Program-made: the position numbers and the translations under genes
In this document: positions 14,183 to 21,561 of the stretch, piece by piece
Layout of the letters: each line of letters begins with the position of its first letter
Numbering within the stretch: position 1 is the first letter of the stretch
Notes under the pieces: generated by a model
Seen by the model: the letters and a program-made list of their open reading frames with translations, nothing else
Databases searched by the model: none
What the model was told of the DNA's origin: nothing
NCBI GenBank assembly: GCA_015233485.1
Contig: JADFXO010000013.1
Location: 3,593 to 25,286 of the forward strand
Source: Nitrospirota bacterium
Lineage (GTDB): Bacteria; Nitrospirota; Thermodesulfovibrionia; Thermodesulfovibrionales; Magnetobacteriaceae
Direction of reading: 5' to 3'
DNA length: 21,694 nucleotides

Positions 14183-17158
14183 CTAAGCTCCTTTTGAGGT
14201 ATCAGTTTGGTGATCAAATTTAATGATAAATCTGCTTCCGTGAGTTCCGTCTAACTCTATTGTGCCTCCGATTTGTTTCACAAGCAGATTCACTATGTGC
14301 AGGCCCAGACTCTTTGTGTGTCTAAAGTCCACACCTTCGGGGAATCCGGCGCCGTTGTCTGATATTACCATCTCAAGTTTGCCGTCGTCTGTGGCGTGAA
14401 TAGAGATAGTGATTTCGCCCATTTTCTTATCAGGGAAGGCATACTTCAGGATATTTGTAAAGAGTTCATTTATAATCAACCCGCATGGAACGGCAACATC
14501 TATGCCAATTACGGCATTTTCCACGTCAAGGGTTAACTTAATGGTGTCTTTGTCAACGCCGAAAGATATGAACAGTTCGTTTGAAAGCTCTGATACGTAT
14601 TTTTTCAAATCCACCTCGGCAAGTCCTTTTGAGCGGTAGAGTTTTTCGTGAACCAGGGCGATAGATTTTATCCTGTCCCGCGTTTCATTAAACATAGCCC
14701 GATAGGTCATATCCTCGACGTAATTGAGTTGAAGACCGACAAGTCCGGCAACTATCTGCAGATTGTTCTTGACGCGGTGATGAATTTCCCGCATGAGTAC
14801 CTCTTTTTCCTTGATAGAACTTAATAAATCATTTTCATATTTCTTACGGAGTGTGATGTCGCTTGCGTATATGGCCACGCCGCTGACTTTATTGTTATCG
14901 TTGAAAACAGGATAAAAATTGATTGAAAAATTAAATTCGTTCCGTGAATCATCAAAGTGCACAGACTTTCCGGTTCTGATGACTTCATTGAAGTGTCTCT
15001 GTCTTGATTCAAAAAGATCCGGTTTGAGAACGTCCTTTAAGGTTTTTCCAACAATCTCGCTGCTGTCCTTGTTGAAACGCCTTGCGAATGTGTCGTTTAC
15101 CGTGATAAATACACCGTCTATATTAATCAAGGCAACGCTTTCCGTAATAGCGTTCATGAGTGCCAACATGTTCGCCTCAGCAATGCGGTAGGCATCCTCA
15201 ATCGCTTTTTTCGCTGTAATGTCGCGCAACGTTTCAATCATCGCAAGAGGCTTGCCGTCGGTATTGTTAAACAGAGTAGCTGCAAGCCATCCAAAATAAG
15301 TAGTGCCGTCTTTCTTTTCGCATAAAATCTCCCCCTCCCATGCCCCTTTGAAATAGATAGAAGGTATTATCACATTTTTCGCAAAATCCTTGTCCTTTAC
15401 TAAATTATCCACATCCATGCCAACACTCTCCGCGAAGGAATAGCCGGTCATTTTGGTTGCTGCCTTGTTCGCGTAGATTATCTTCCCTGCCATATCGGCT
15501 ATATGCACGTTGTCAATAGTCTCTTCTATCGCCTGTGAAAACAGCCGTAAATCATTTTCCATCTGCTTACGGGCGGTTATGTCCCTGAATATTTCCATTT
15601 TAGAAATGCTGCCGTCAGGATTTGTTATAGGCGTGTCAATTATATCGTAGGTCTTGCTGGTGTTAGGTATGGTAAGTTCCCAGCGTACCGACTTTCCTCC
15701 CTTAAACACCCCCTCGTTTTTGCACCACGGACAACTGCCCTTAGCACCCCATAAATACGAGAAGCACTTGATATTTTCGTATGCACCAAACTCCTTGATT
15801 ATGACAGGATTTGCATATTCTATTTTAAAATCACGATTTACGATGAAGATACCATCCTGCATACTGTCCATTATGTTTTGTAATTTACTTTTTTCGTAAT
15901 CGAGCGCCTTCTCCGCCGACTTACGTTTAGTGATGTCGTAACCGTAGAGATTTACGTAGTTCATGTCCTGTATGGGCGCGATGGTAAAGTGAAACACCTT
16001 TCCGTCTACGGGTATTTCAACACTGCTCACATGGCCGGAGGCTAAAGCTACGGCAATTAGGTCGCGCCACTTCACATCAGCGATCAAACTATCTCCGCCT
16101 TTATGAATTCCCAAATCGGTAAGCATTGGTTGGCTTGCCTTATTGTTATAGACAACATTAAGTTCCCTGTCAATACGTATCACCGGAAATGGATTATCAT
16201 CGGGGAACCTTGCTATGCTTTTTGTTTCCTCTTCGGCCTGTTTGCGCTGATCGTCGATTTTATTCAGATATATGGATGTGTGCAAAACTATGCCGATTAG
16301 TATAAACATTAAAAGCATATCGTCAATCGCCAATGTATGGTTTACGCCATAAAAGCCTGCAATTTGGCCTGATACAAGGATTGTATCTATCAACAACGGA
16401 GTTAGCATAGCGGCAATTAAGAGACGGCGCGCCATTACGCTGCCGATGCTGTCTCTAACGAGAAAAATCATTATTCCTTTGTCGGGACGCGCGGTAAGTA
16501 TTCCGATAGATGCCATCAAAAACGCGAGTGCCGTGTGTAATGCCATGGCATTATAGAGGGATGGCGTGTATATTGATGCAATACCATAAACATAACCCAT
16601 AATAGATACTAAGGCAATCAGCCCCATTACAATTGCGATAAATTGCGACGGTTTAAGTCTCCAGCGCACTTCGACATCTATCAGAAACAGGGCAATTCCA
16701 ATCAGCACAAATTCTACCGCCGTAAAGGGAGCCATTCTGCCGGCATTTGACGTTATAGCCGCGTCAGGTATATCCATAAACAACGCCTGGTCAATCCCGA
16801 TATTCAGATTAAAAAGATATTCAAACAATGTAAGAAGCCCTATTAAAGCAATTACCGAGGCACATGCCCGTGACATAAACCGCGTCCGGCTGGAGACTCT
16901 TTGGGTCTGTACAAACCACAACGACAGCCCTGTCAAGACAAAGGCAATGGCAGCGTTGGCCTTCATTTCTACCGGGCTGAAATAAAGTATCCTTAAGGTT
17001 TCAACGTTAAACAACCAACCGGCAAAGACAATAACACCGATAGCAAAGATGAAAACAGATGTAATGCCGGAGACGGACTTAAACAAATCTGTCACTGTCG
17101 CCGAGATAATCGGGCTATCTGTGCTGACCTTGCTCGCAATGATAGTTTTTGGGGACAT
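14183..17158 (-). CDS. Membrane sensor histidine kinase with four PAS domains (HisKA_2)
   Basis: The frame opens at TTG 17200, but ATG 17158 is preferred: GGGAGGG lies ten bases upstream and the likely promoter places transcription start near 17182, inside the longer version. That gives 991 residues; positions below count from TTG. About eight hydrophobic helices span ~46-312 and include a VEMKANAAIAFVLTGLSLW-type segment seen in membrane sensors of this group. Four PAS domains follow (~330-425, 437-548, 550-668, 672-790). The second has C479 and a CPWC motif (490-493). HisKA_2 carries EIHHRVKNNLQ (805-815), and HATPase has NELFTNILKYAF (911-922) and DNGAG (948-952). No receiver domain is attached; the partner is the REC-GGDEF protein six bases downstream. 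The two HisKA_2 kinases of this window are paralogues. Confidence 0.92.
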   Translation of the reverse strand: MSPKTIIASKVSTDSPIISATVTDLFKSVSGITSVFIFAIGVIVFAGWLFNVETLRILYFSPVEMKANAAIAFVLTGLSLWFVQTQRVSSRTRFMSRACASVIALIGLLTLFEYLFNLNIGIDQALFMDIPDAAITSNAGRMAPFTAVEFVLIGIALFLIDVEVRWRLKPSQFIAIVMGLIALVSIMGYVYGIASIYTPSLYNAMALHTALAFLMASIGILTARPDKGIMIFLVRDSIGSVMARRLLIAAMLTPLLIDTILVSGQIAGFYGVNHTLAIDDMLLMFILIGIVLHTSIYLNKIDDQRKQAEEETKSIARFPDDNPFPVIRIDRELNVVYNNKASQPMLTDLGIHKGGDSLIADVKWRDLIAVALASGHVSSVEIPVDGKVFHFTIAPIQDMNYVNLYGYDITKRKSAEKALDYEKSKLQNIMDSMQDGIFIVNRDFKIEYANPVIIKEFGAYENIKCFSYLWGAKGSCPWCKNEGVFKGGKSVRWELTIPNTSKTYDIIDTPITNPDGSISKMEIFRDITARKQMENDLRLFSQAIEETIDNVHIADMAGKIIYANKAATKMTGYSFAESVGMDVDNLVKDKDFAKNVIIPSIYFKGAWEGEILCEKKDGTTYFGWLAATLFNNTDGKPLAMIETLRDITAKKAIEDAYRIAEANMLALMNAITESVALINIDGVFITVNDTFARRFNKDSSEIVGKTLKDVLKPDLFESRQRHFNEVIRTGKSVHFDDSRNEFNFSINFYPVFNDNNKVSGVAIYASDITLRKKYENDLLSSIKEKEVLMREIHHRVKNNLQIVAGLVGLQLNYVEDMTYRAMFNETRDRIKSIALVHEKLYRSKGLAEVDLKKYVSELSNELFISFGVDKDTIKLTLDVENAVIGIDVAVPCGLIINELFTNILKYAFPDKKMGEITISIHATDDGKLEMVISDNGAGFPEGVDFRHTKSLGLHIVNLLVKQIGGTIELDGTHGSRFIIKFDHQTDTSKGA

Positions 17159-17188
17159 ACCGTCGCTGCCCTCCCATGAGTAGCATTT

Positions 17189-17217
17189 AGTGTAACACAA
17201 AGGGTTTAGAATAGCAA
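17189..17217 (-). promoter_or_regulatory. Promoter of the HK–DGC–CBS operon
   Basis: On the minus strand TTGCTA (17217-17212) is separated by 17 bases from TACACT (17194-17189), preceded by TGT as an extended -10. Transcription would begin near 17182, giving a leader of about 24 bases before ATG 17158. Both hexamers match consensus at four of six positions. Confidence 0.4.
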
Positions 17218-17252
17218 AGATTTTCGGGCAAACGCATTAGAAACATCCTCTT

Positions 17253-17331
17253 CTGGATTCCCGCTTTCGCGGGAATGACAACAGAAAGACGTTTTCCCCT
17301 GCCTGTCATTCCCGTGAAAACGGGAATCCAG
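17253..17331. repeat. Paired palindromic (REP/BIME-like) repeat, copy 3
   Basis: Inverted arms occur at 17253-17280 and 17304-17331. Each folds alone as ATTCCCGC-TTTC-GCGGGAAT and ATTCCCGT-GAAA-ACGGGAAT; the C-G to T-A change in the right arm is compensated. The orientation matches copy 2, with GACA/TGTC inside. The box GGGCAAACGCATT, shared with copy 2, lies at 17226-17238. The element is in the divergent region between the HK operon and the isochorismatase operon. Confidence 0.85.
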
Positions 17332-17361
17332 AGCGTTGCAGGTACAGAGAACTACAGAATT

Positions 17362-17389
17362 TTGCAATTGGCTCATCTACTCATATAAT
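17362..17389 (+). promoter_or_regulatory. Sigma70-type promoter of the isochorismatase–SspB–mnmG–rsmG operon
   Basis: TTGCAA (17362-17367), a 16-base spacer and a perfect TATAAT (17384-17389). Transcription would start near 17396, about 44 bases before the first start codon. Confidence 0.5.
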
Positions 17390-17439
17390 TGTGATAAAAT
17401 GGCCTTGTATTATTCCCAATGGTTTTAGTAAATTAATTC

Positions 17440-17994
17440 ATGGTTGGCAGGCATAGGTTAAAGGCCGTGGATTCGGCCATTCTGATTGTGGACGTCCAGG
17501 AGCGGCTTGCCGCGGTTATGCCGGATAAGGACACGCTCATAAAAAATACCCTTCACGTGATTGCGCTGGCTAAACTATTACAGATACCCATCGTCCTGAC
17601 AGAGCAGTATCCAAAGGGGCTTGGCCGGACGGTTGCGGAAATAAGAGACGCCCTCCCTGACTATAAACCCATTGAAAAAACAGCCTTCAGCGCGTGCGCT
17701 GAGGACGGATTTATCGGGAAACTCAGGGAATGCGGCAGAAAAAAGGTAATCCTGTGCGGCATAGAGACGCATATTTGTATCTTACAGACGTGCCTTGACC
17801 TCATCGACGCGGGGTATGAAGTCCACGTGGTAAGCGATTGTACGTCATCAAGGACTGCGGACAACAAAGACATTGGAATCAGGCAAATGGCCCGGTGCGC
17901 GGCGGTTATAACCTCTGCTGAGACCGTGTTGTTTCAACTGCTTGCCAGGGCCGGCACAGACGAATTTAAAATAATATCAAACAGGATAAAATGA
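17440..17994 (+). CDS. Isochorismatase-family cysteine hydrolase
   Basis: This 184-residue protein has the alpha/beta isochorismatase-like hydrolase fold. The triad is visible: D18 in LIVDVQE, K80 in PIEKTAFS, and nucleophile C113 in ETHICI. The segment TEQYPKGLG (54-62) is typical of the small ISOC1/ISOC2-like and YcaC-like branch rather than of true isochorismatases of siderophore synthesis, and no siderophore genes are nearby. The substrate is therefore unknown; nicotinamidase-like or other amide hydrolysis is possible. ATG 17440 fits the family's N terminus but has no good Shine-Dalgarno site. GTG 17467 is an alternative but would leave a very short N terminus. It leads the operon, and the gap of 18 bases to the SspB-like gene contains that gene's ribosome-binding site. 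Confidence 0.88.
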   Translation: MVGRHRLKAVDSAILIVDVQERLAAVMPDKDTLIKNTLHVIALAKLLQIPIVLTEQYPKGLGRTVAEIRDALPDYKPIEKTAFSACAEDGFIGKLRECGRKKVILCGIETHICILQTCLDLIDAGYEVHVVSDCTSSRTADNKDIGIRQMARCAAVITSAETVLFQLLARAGTDEFKIISNRIK

Positions 17995-18012
17995 ATCGGA
18001 GGACAAACAAAG

Positions 18013-18501
18013 GTGAGCGATAACAATAACGCAATGTCAAAATTGAACGAACTCAAGAAGACGATTTTTTATGAACTATTAAACGTCATGGGCAGGGTTT
18101 TCGTAATAGTCCGATACTCGGAGGACGTGCAAATCGGCACAAGGGGGTTTGTCAATGCCGAAAAGGAAAACGGCCTGGTACTGGTGTTTAATTCCAAGAT
18201 GAATTTCACATGGAGTGACGACGGTTTAATCTCAGCAAGACTCGTCTTTGGCACGAAGCCAGAGGACTGCCTTATCCCCATTGAGCATATCATAGCCGTA
18301 TATTCGCCCGAACTGCAGACGCAGTTTGTTACGACATACACGACGGAGGTCAACAACTCCTCAGCGCCTCCGGCAGAGGCCGCCCCTGTCCCGGAAAAAC
18401 AGGAAGAGCCGGGAGAAAAGGAAGGCGATGGCCTTGCGGCAGCCGAATCGGACAATAAGATACTGAAAGTAGATTTCAGCAAAAAGAAGAAGAAAAAGTA
18501 A
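18013..18501 (+). CDS. SspB-like ClpXP adaptor protein
   Basis: Residues ~11-105 match the overall pattern of the SspB fold: an initial helix (KKTIFYELLNVMGRVFVIVR), beta strands with LVLVFNSKMN, and the signature-like segment ending IPIEHIIAVYSPE (88-100), comparable with the VP...AIYARENG stretch of SspB. A disordered Pro/Glu/Ala-rich linker (~115-146) follows, then a hydrophobic tail ILKVDF with a lysine run. SspB has the same plan: substrate-binding domain, flexible linker, and short C-terminal ClpX-binding motif. SspB delivers ssrA-tagged and other substrates to ClpXP. GTG 18013 has GGAGG about ten bases upstream. The stop TAA abuts the GTG of mnmG directly. The call rests on pattern rather than alignment; orthology to the ClpX-tethering tail is inferred. 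Confidence 0.65.
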   Translation: MSDNNNAMSKLNELKKTIFYELLNVMGRVFVIVRYSEDVQIGTRGFVNAEKENGLVLVFNSKMNFTWSDDGLISARLVFGTKPEDCLIPIEHIIAVYSPELQTQFVTTYTTEVNNSSAPPAEAAPVPEKQEEPGEKEGDGLAAAESDNKILKVDFSKKKKKK

Positions 18502-20394
18502 GTGCCGCTGCCCACAGGCTCCTATGACGTAATAGTTATCGGGGGAGGCCATGCCGGATGTGAGGCCGCCCTTGCGTGCAGCCGTATGGGGTTGAGGACG
18601 TGCCTGTTTACGATGAACGTGGACACTATTGCGCAGCTTTCGTGTAATCCCGCTATAGGGGGGCTTGCGAAGGGCCATCTGGTCAGGGAAATTGATGCCC
18701 TGGGCGGGCAAATGGCGAAGACTACGGACGCTTCCGGTATTCAGTTTCGGGTACTCAACCGCTCTAAAGGGCCGGCCGTTTGGTCTATGAGGGCGCAGGC
18801 CGACCGCTCATTATACAAGTTTGCAATGAAAGAGGCCCTCGACAGCGCCCCAAACCTCTACATAAAGCAGGCCGCGATAGAGGAATTAATTGTTGATAAT
18901 AATATAATAACCGGTGCGTTAACCACCTCAGGCGAGATATATGAGGGGCGGGCGGTAATCGTCACAACGGGGACGTTTCTAAACGGGCTGATTCATATTG
19001 GGCTTACAAATTATCCATCGGGCAGGGCAGGGGAGTTTCCATCGGTGGGGCTTTCGGCCTCGCTCTTGCGGCTGGGATTTAAAATGGGACGCCTTAAGAC
19101 CGGCACCCCGCCCAGAATTGACGCGAGGACTATTGATTTCTCTAAGACTACCCCCCAATGGGGCGACGATCCGCCGGAGCCGTTTTCTTTTTCCACGCAC
19201 CAGATAAAAAATCCCCAGATGCCATGTTACATTACCTATACGAACGAGGCGACACATGTCCTTATCAGGTCGTCATTGGAGCGTTCGCCCCTCTATAGCG
19301 GCGTAATAAAAGGGGTAGGGGCGCGCTACTGCCCTTCGATAGAGGACAAGGTGGTCAGATTTGCGGATAAGCCGCGCCATCAGGTGTTTCTTGAGCCGGA
19401 GGGCCTTCACACGAAGGAATACTATGCAAACGGCATTCCAACTAGCCTTCCCGTTGACGTGCAGATACGCATGGTACGCAGCATCGAGGGCCTTGCTGAT
19501 GCTGAAATCGTACGTCCGGGCTATGCCATTGAGTATGACTGTGTCTATCCCACGCAGCTTAGGCATACCCTTGAGACGAAGGCAATCAGCGGCCTCTACC
19601 TCGCCGGCCAGATAAACGGCACATCTGGCTATGAAGAGGCCGCCGCCCAGGGGCTTATGGCCGGTATAAACGCGGCACTTAAGATTACGGGACAGCCCCC
19701 CCTGATACTCCAAAGACACGAGGCCTATATCGGCGTCCTGATAGACGACCTCGTCACACTCGGCACGAAAGAGCCGTACAGGATGTTTACATCACGGGCT
19801 GAGTACAGGCTGCTCCTTAGGAATGACAACGCCGAGATGAGACTAAGGGACGCCGGAGCGCGCGTGGGGCTTGTCAGCGAAGAGGACTACGGGCGTTTTA
19901 CCGGTAAGCGTGCCCTCATTGAGGAGGAACTCAGCCGTCTTAAGACACAATATGCCCGCCCCGATGAGATAAATGAGACGCTTGCCGCCCTCAACACAAC
20001 CCCTATTGAGGAAAAGGCCACGCTTGAGCAGCTTCTCAAACGCCCCCAAGTGACATATGCCTCTTTAGAGAAATTATACCCGTCCCTATCCTCGCTGCCA
20101 CTTGACGGCAGGCAGTACGTAGAGACTGAAATCAAATACGAGGGCTACGTGAGGCAGCAGGAGAGGCTTGTTGAGAGGATGAAAAAACTCGAATTCAAGC
20201 AAATCCCGCCCAACTTTGACTATCGCTCCATCAGCGGCCTATCGCGCGAGGTCTTAGGCAAACTGGAGGATGTACGCCCGGAGACGGTGGGGCAGGCGGG
20301 AAGAATCCCGGGGGTTACACCGGCGGCGGTCTCGCTGTTGATGGTAGTTATTGAGAAGACAAAAAGAAAGCAGTCCGGTGAACTCGACCCTTAA
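18502..20394 (+). CDS. mnmG: tRNA uridine-5-carboxymethylaminomethyl modification enzyme MnmG (GidA)
   Basis: This 630-residue protein has the usual MnmG length. With MnmE it installs the cmnm5 group on wobble U34 of certain tRNAs in the cytoplasm, using FAD and folate. Diagnostic segments are the FAD-binding VIGGGHAGCEAA (12-23), SCNPAIGG (47-54), FRVLNRSKGPAVWSMRAQ (82-99), GRLKTGTPPRID, RYCPSIEDKVVRF, the SGYEEAAAQGLMAG stretch near the FAD site, and the C-terminal helical domain with GLSREVLGKLEDVRP and RIPGVTPAAVSLL. The conserved cysteines in SCNP and RYCPS are both present. The GTG start immediately follows the TAA of the SspB-like gene and has only a weak purine-rich site (AAGAAG), so translation probably depends on coupling. 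rsmG follows with an overlap, the classical gidA-gidB order. Confidence 0.97.
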   Translation: MPLPTGSYDVIVIGGGHAGCEAALACSRMGLRTCLFTMNVDTIAQLSCNPAIGGLAKGHLVREIDALGGQMAKTTDASGIQFRVLNRSKGPAVWSMRAQADRSLYKFAMKEALDSAPNLYIKQAAIEELIVDNNIITGALTTSGEIYEGRAVIVTTGTFLNGLIHIGLTNYPSGRAGEFPSVGLSASLLRLGFKMGRLKTGTPPRIDARTIDFSKTTPQWGDDPPEPFSFSTHQIKNPQMPCYITYTNEATHVLIRSSLERSPLYSGVIKGVGARYCPSIEDKVVRFADKPRHQVFLEPEGLHTKEYYANGIPTSLPVDVQIRMVRSIEGLADAEIVRPGYAIEYDCVYPTQLRHTLETKAISGLYLAGQINGTSGYEEAAAQGLMAGINAALKITGQPPLILQRHEAYIGVLIDDLVTLGTKEPYRMFTSRAEYRLLLRNDNAEMRLRDAGARVGLVSEEDYGRFTGKRALIEEELSRLKTQYARPDEINETLAALNTTPIEEKATLEQLLKRPQVTYASLEKLYPSLSSLPLDGRQYVETEIKYEGYVRQQERLVERMKKLEFKQIPPNFDYRSISGLSREVLGKLEDVRPETVGQAGRIPGVTPAAVSLLMVVIEKTKRKQSGELDP

Positions 20395-20998
20395 AAGAGG
20401 CCTATCGGCCCTCCACATACACCCCACCGATGAGATAATCGGGGCGTTTGCCATTTATGCCGCTGCGCTCCAAAAATGGACAAAGGTTCACAATCTGACC
20501 TCTGTTACAGATGCAGAGGGGATAGCGGTAAAACACTTTTTGGACTCCGTGCTTTTTACGATTCCATTGAGAGACGGCGACAGTGAGATATTAGATGTGG
20601 GAAGCGGGGCGGGATTTCCGGGGATTCCAATGAAAATAGTGAGACCGGCTCTCAGGCTTACCCTGCTTGAGCCGAGGGGCAAAAAGGCCGTGTTTCTCAG
20701 GCACATTGTCAATAAGCTGAATCTTAATAAGGACGTCACAGTCTGTGAAGACAGGCTTGAGACGTTTCGTCCGCAGGAATTATATGACGCAGCCGTTGTA
20801 AGGGCGCTCTTCACCGCAGATGAGTTCGTAAAACAAGTATCCCCGCTGGTCAAACCCGGCGGCCTGATATGCCTTGGAAAGGGCAGGGATTACAAAAAAG
20901 AACTCACAGGCCTGCCTGATGTAAAGATAAACGTATCGAAGTTTATGATACCATTTACGGACATAGAGCGGGTCTTCCTGACGCTGGTTAATACTTAA
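20378..20998 (+). CDS. rsmG: 16S rRNA (guanine527-N7)-methyltransferase RsmG (GidB)
   Basis: RsmG uses S-adenosylmethionine to methylate G527 of 16S rRNA. The SAM-binding motif LDVGSGAGFPGIPMKI (~72-87 from GTG 20378), followed by LLEPRGKKAVFLRH, is diagnostic, as is the N-terminal WTKVHNLTSV segment. The frame is open from TTG 20351 (215 residues), but GTG 20378 gives 206 residues, close to the usual length of about 207, and an overlap of 17 bases with mnmG. I prefer GTG although its ribosome-binding site is only a weak purine stretch. It is the last gene of the operon; 62 bp separate it from the convergent toxin gene, and no clear hairpin terminator is seen there. Confidence 0.95.
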   Translation: MNSTLKRGLSALHIHPTDEIIGAFAIYAAALQKWTKVHNLTSVTDAEGIAVKHFLDSVLFTIPLRDGDSEILDVGSGAGFPGIPMKIVRPALRLTLLEPRGKKAVFLRHIVNKLNLNKDVTVCEDRLETFRPQELYDAAVVRALFTADEFVKQVSPLVKPGGLICLGKGRDYKKELTGLPDVKINVSKFMIPFTDIERVFLTLVNT

Positions 20999-21060
20999 TG
21001 CCAAAATGTGGTCAAAAAAATGATACGGTCTTTATCTGTCCCCCCGCCAATCTGTCCTCT

Positions 21061-21330
21061 TTATTGCCCCCATACCTTTTTCTTGTATATGTTGCTTCTA
21101 TGCCCTACATCAAGGATGACAATGTCTTCAGATTCATACATATACACAACACGCCAATCTCCAACATAGAGCTTAAAAGTGCCTTTTAGTTTGCATGTTA
21201 ATTGTGCAGGGGTAACAAGGCCTTGCCTCAACAGTTCGATCTTATCAAGTATCCTTTTAATTATTGGTTTGTCTATTTTTCGTAATGAACAACGAGCATT
21301 ATCAGACCAAATGATCTTCTTTAAGCTCAT
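21061..21330 (-). CDS. RelE/ParE-superfamily toxin
   Basis: This 89-residue protein has the compact RelE fold pattern. It begins KKIIWSDNA, continues with two helices and KLKGTFKLYVGDWRVVY (47-63), and ends VGHRSNIYK (75-83). The R60, H77, R78 and Y82 positions fit the arginine/tyrosine active-site set of RelE-type ribosome-dependent mRNA endonucleases, so that activity is predicted rather than ParE-type gyrase poisoning; this is inference. The ATG lies inside the antitoxin gene (29-base overlap), so translation is coupled and the toxin should not be made without its antidote. It is convergent with rsmG and AT-richer than the mnmG operon, consistent with a mobile addiction cassette. Confidence 0.85.
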   Translation of the reverse strand: MSLKKIIWSDNARCSLRKIDKPIIKRILDKIELLRQGLVTPAQLTCKLKGTFKLYVGDWRVVYMYESEDIVILDVGHRSNIYKKKVWGQ

Positions 21331-21502
21331 CTAAAAAATCCTCATGTGTCATACGTCCTGTTTTATCTTCAATACTTTCTGTCAATCGTGCGATAAAGTC
21401 CTCGTTAAGTTCAAGACCGGCGTCAGGGTCTCCGGCAAGATCAAGAAACGTTTGTTCGATAAATGACCTCAAATCCTCTTCCGTCATATCGGCAACTTTC
21501 AT
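21302..21502 (-). CDS. Antitoxin of the RelE-type module
   Basis: This 66-residue acidic protein precedes and overlaps the toxin gene by 29 bases. It has the length and composition of small RelB-like or stand-alone antitoxins: helices around EEDLRSFIEQTFLDLAGDP, a DAGLELNEDF segment that recurs in antitoxins paired with RelE-like toxins, and an acidic C terminus likely to wrap the toxin. I cannot identify a clear ribbon-helix-helix DNA-binding domain, so autoregulation may need the complex. ATG 21502 has AGGAGGT six bases upstream, a much stronger site than the toxin's. That fits the need for antitoxin excess. A perfect dyad overlaps its promoter. The family name is uncertain. Confidence 0.75.
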   Translation of the reverse strand: MKVADMTEEDLRSFIEQTFLDLAGDPDAGLELNEDFIARLTESIEDKTGRMTHEDFLDELKEDHLV

Positions 21503-21524
21503 AAGCGACCTCCTTTAAGTACGT

Positions 21525-21561
21525 ATAGTTATATTATAACATAACTATTTACCCACTACAA
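21525..21561 (-). promoter_or_regulatory. Promoter and dyad operator of the toxin–antitoxin operon
   Basis: On the minus strand TTGTAG (21561-21556), 17 bases and a perfect TATAAT (21538-21533) form a promoter about 30 bases before the antitoxin ATG. The 8-bp arms ATAGTTAT (21525-21532) and ATAACTAT (21541-21548) are exact inverted repeats centred on the -10 box, as expected for an operator bound by an antitoxin or toxin–antitoxin complex. The remaining 130 bases to the window end show nothing I recognise. Confidence 0.6.

Noticed and set aside
11095..17331. The three repeats as a CRISPR array
   Set aside because: The copies are kilobases apart, each is a pair of inverted palindromes, and there is no regular spacer pattern or cas gene.
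18069..18711. Minus-strand open frames opposite the SspB-like gene and the start of mnmG
   Set aside because: They mirror strong coding on the plus strand, with poly-Phe and Ser-rich translations and no recognisable domain.
20351..20377. TTG 20351 as the start of rsmG
   Set aside because: It would lengthen the overlap with mnmG to 44 bases and add nine residues not typical of RsmG; GTG 20378 gives the usual length.
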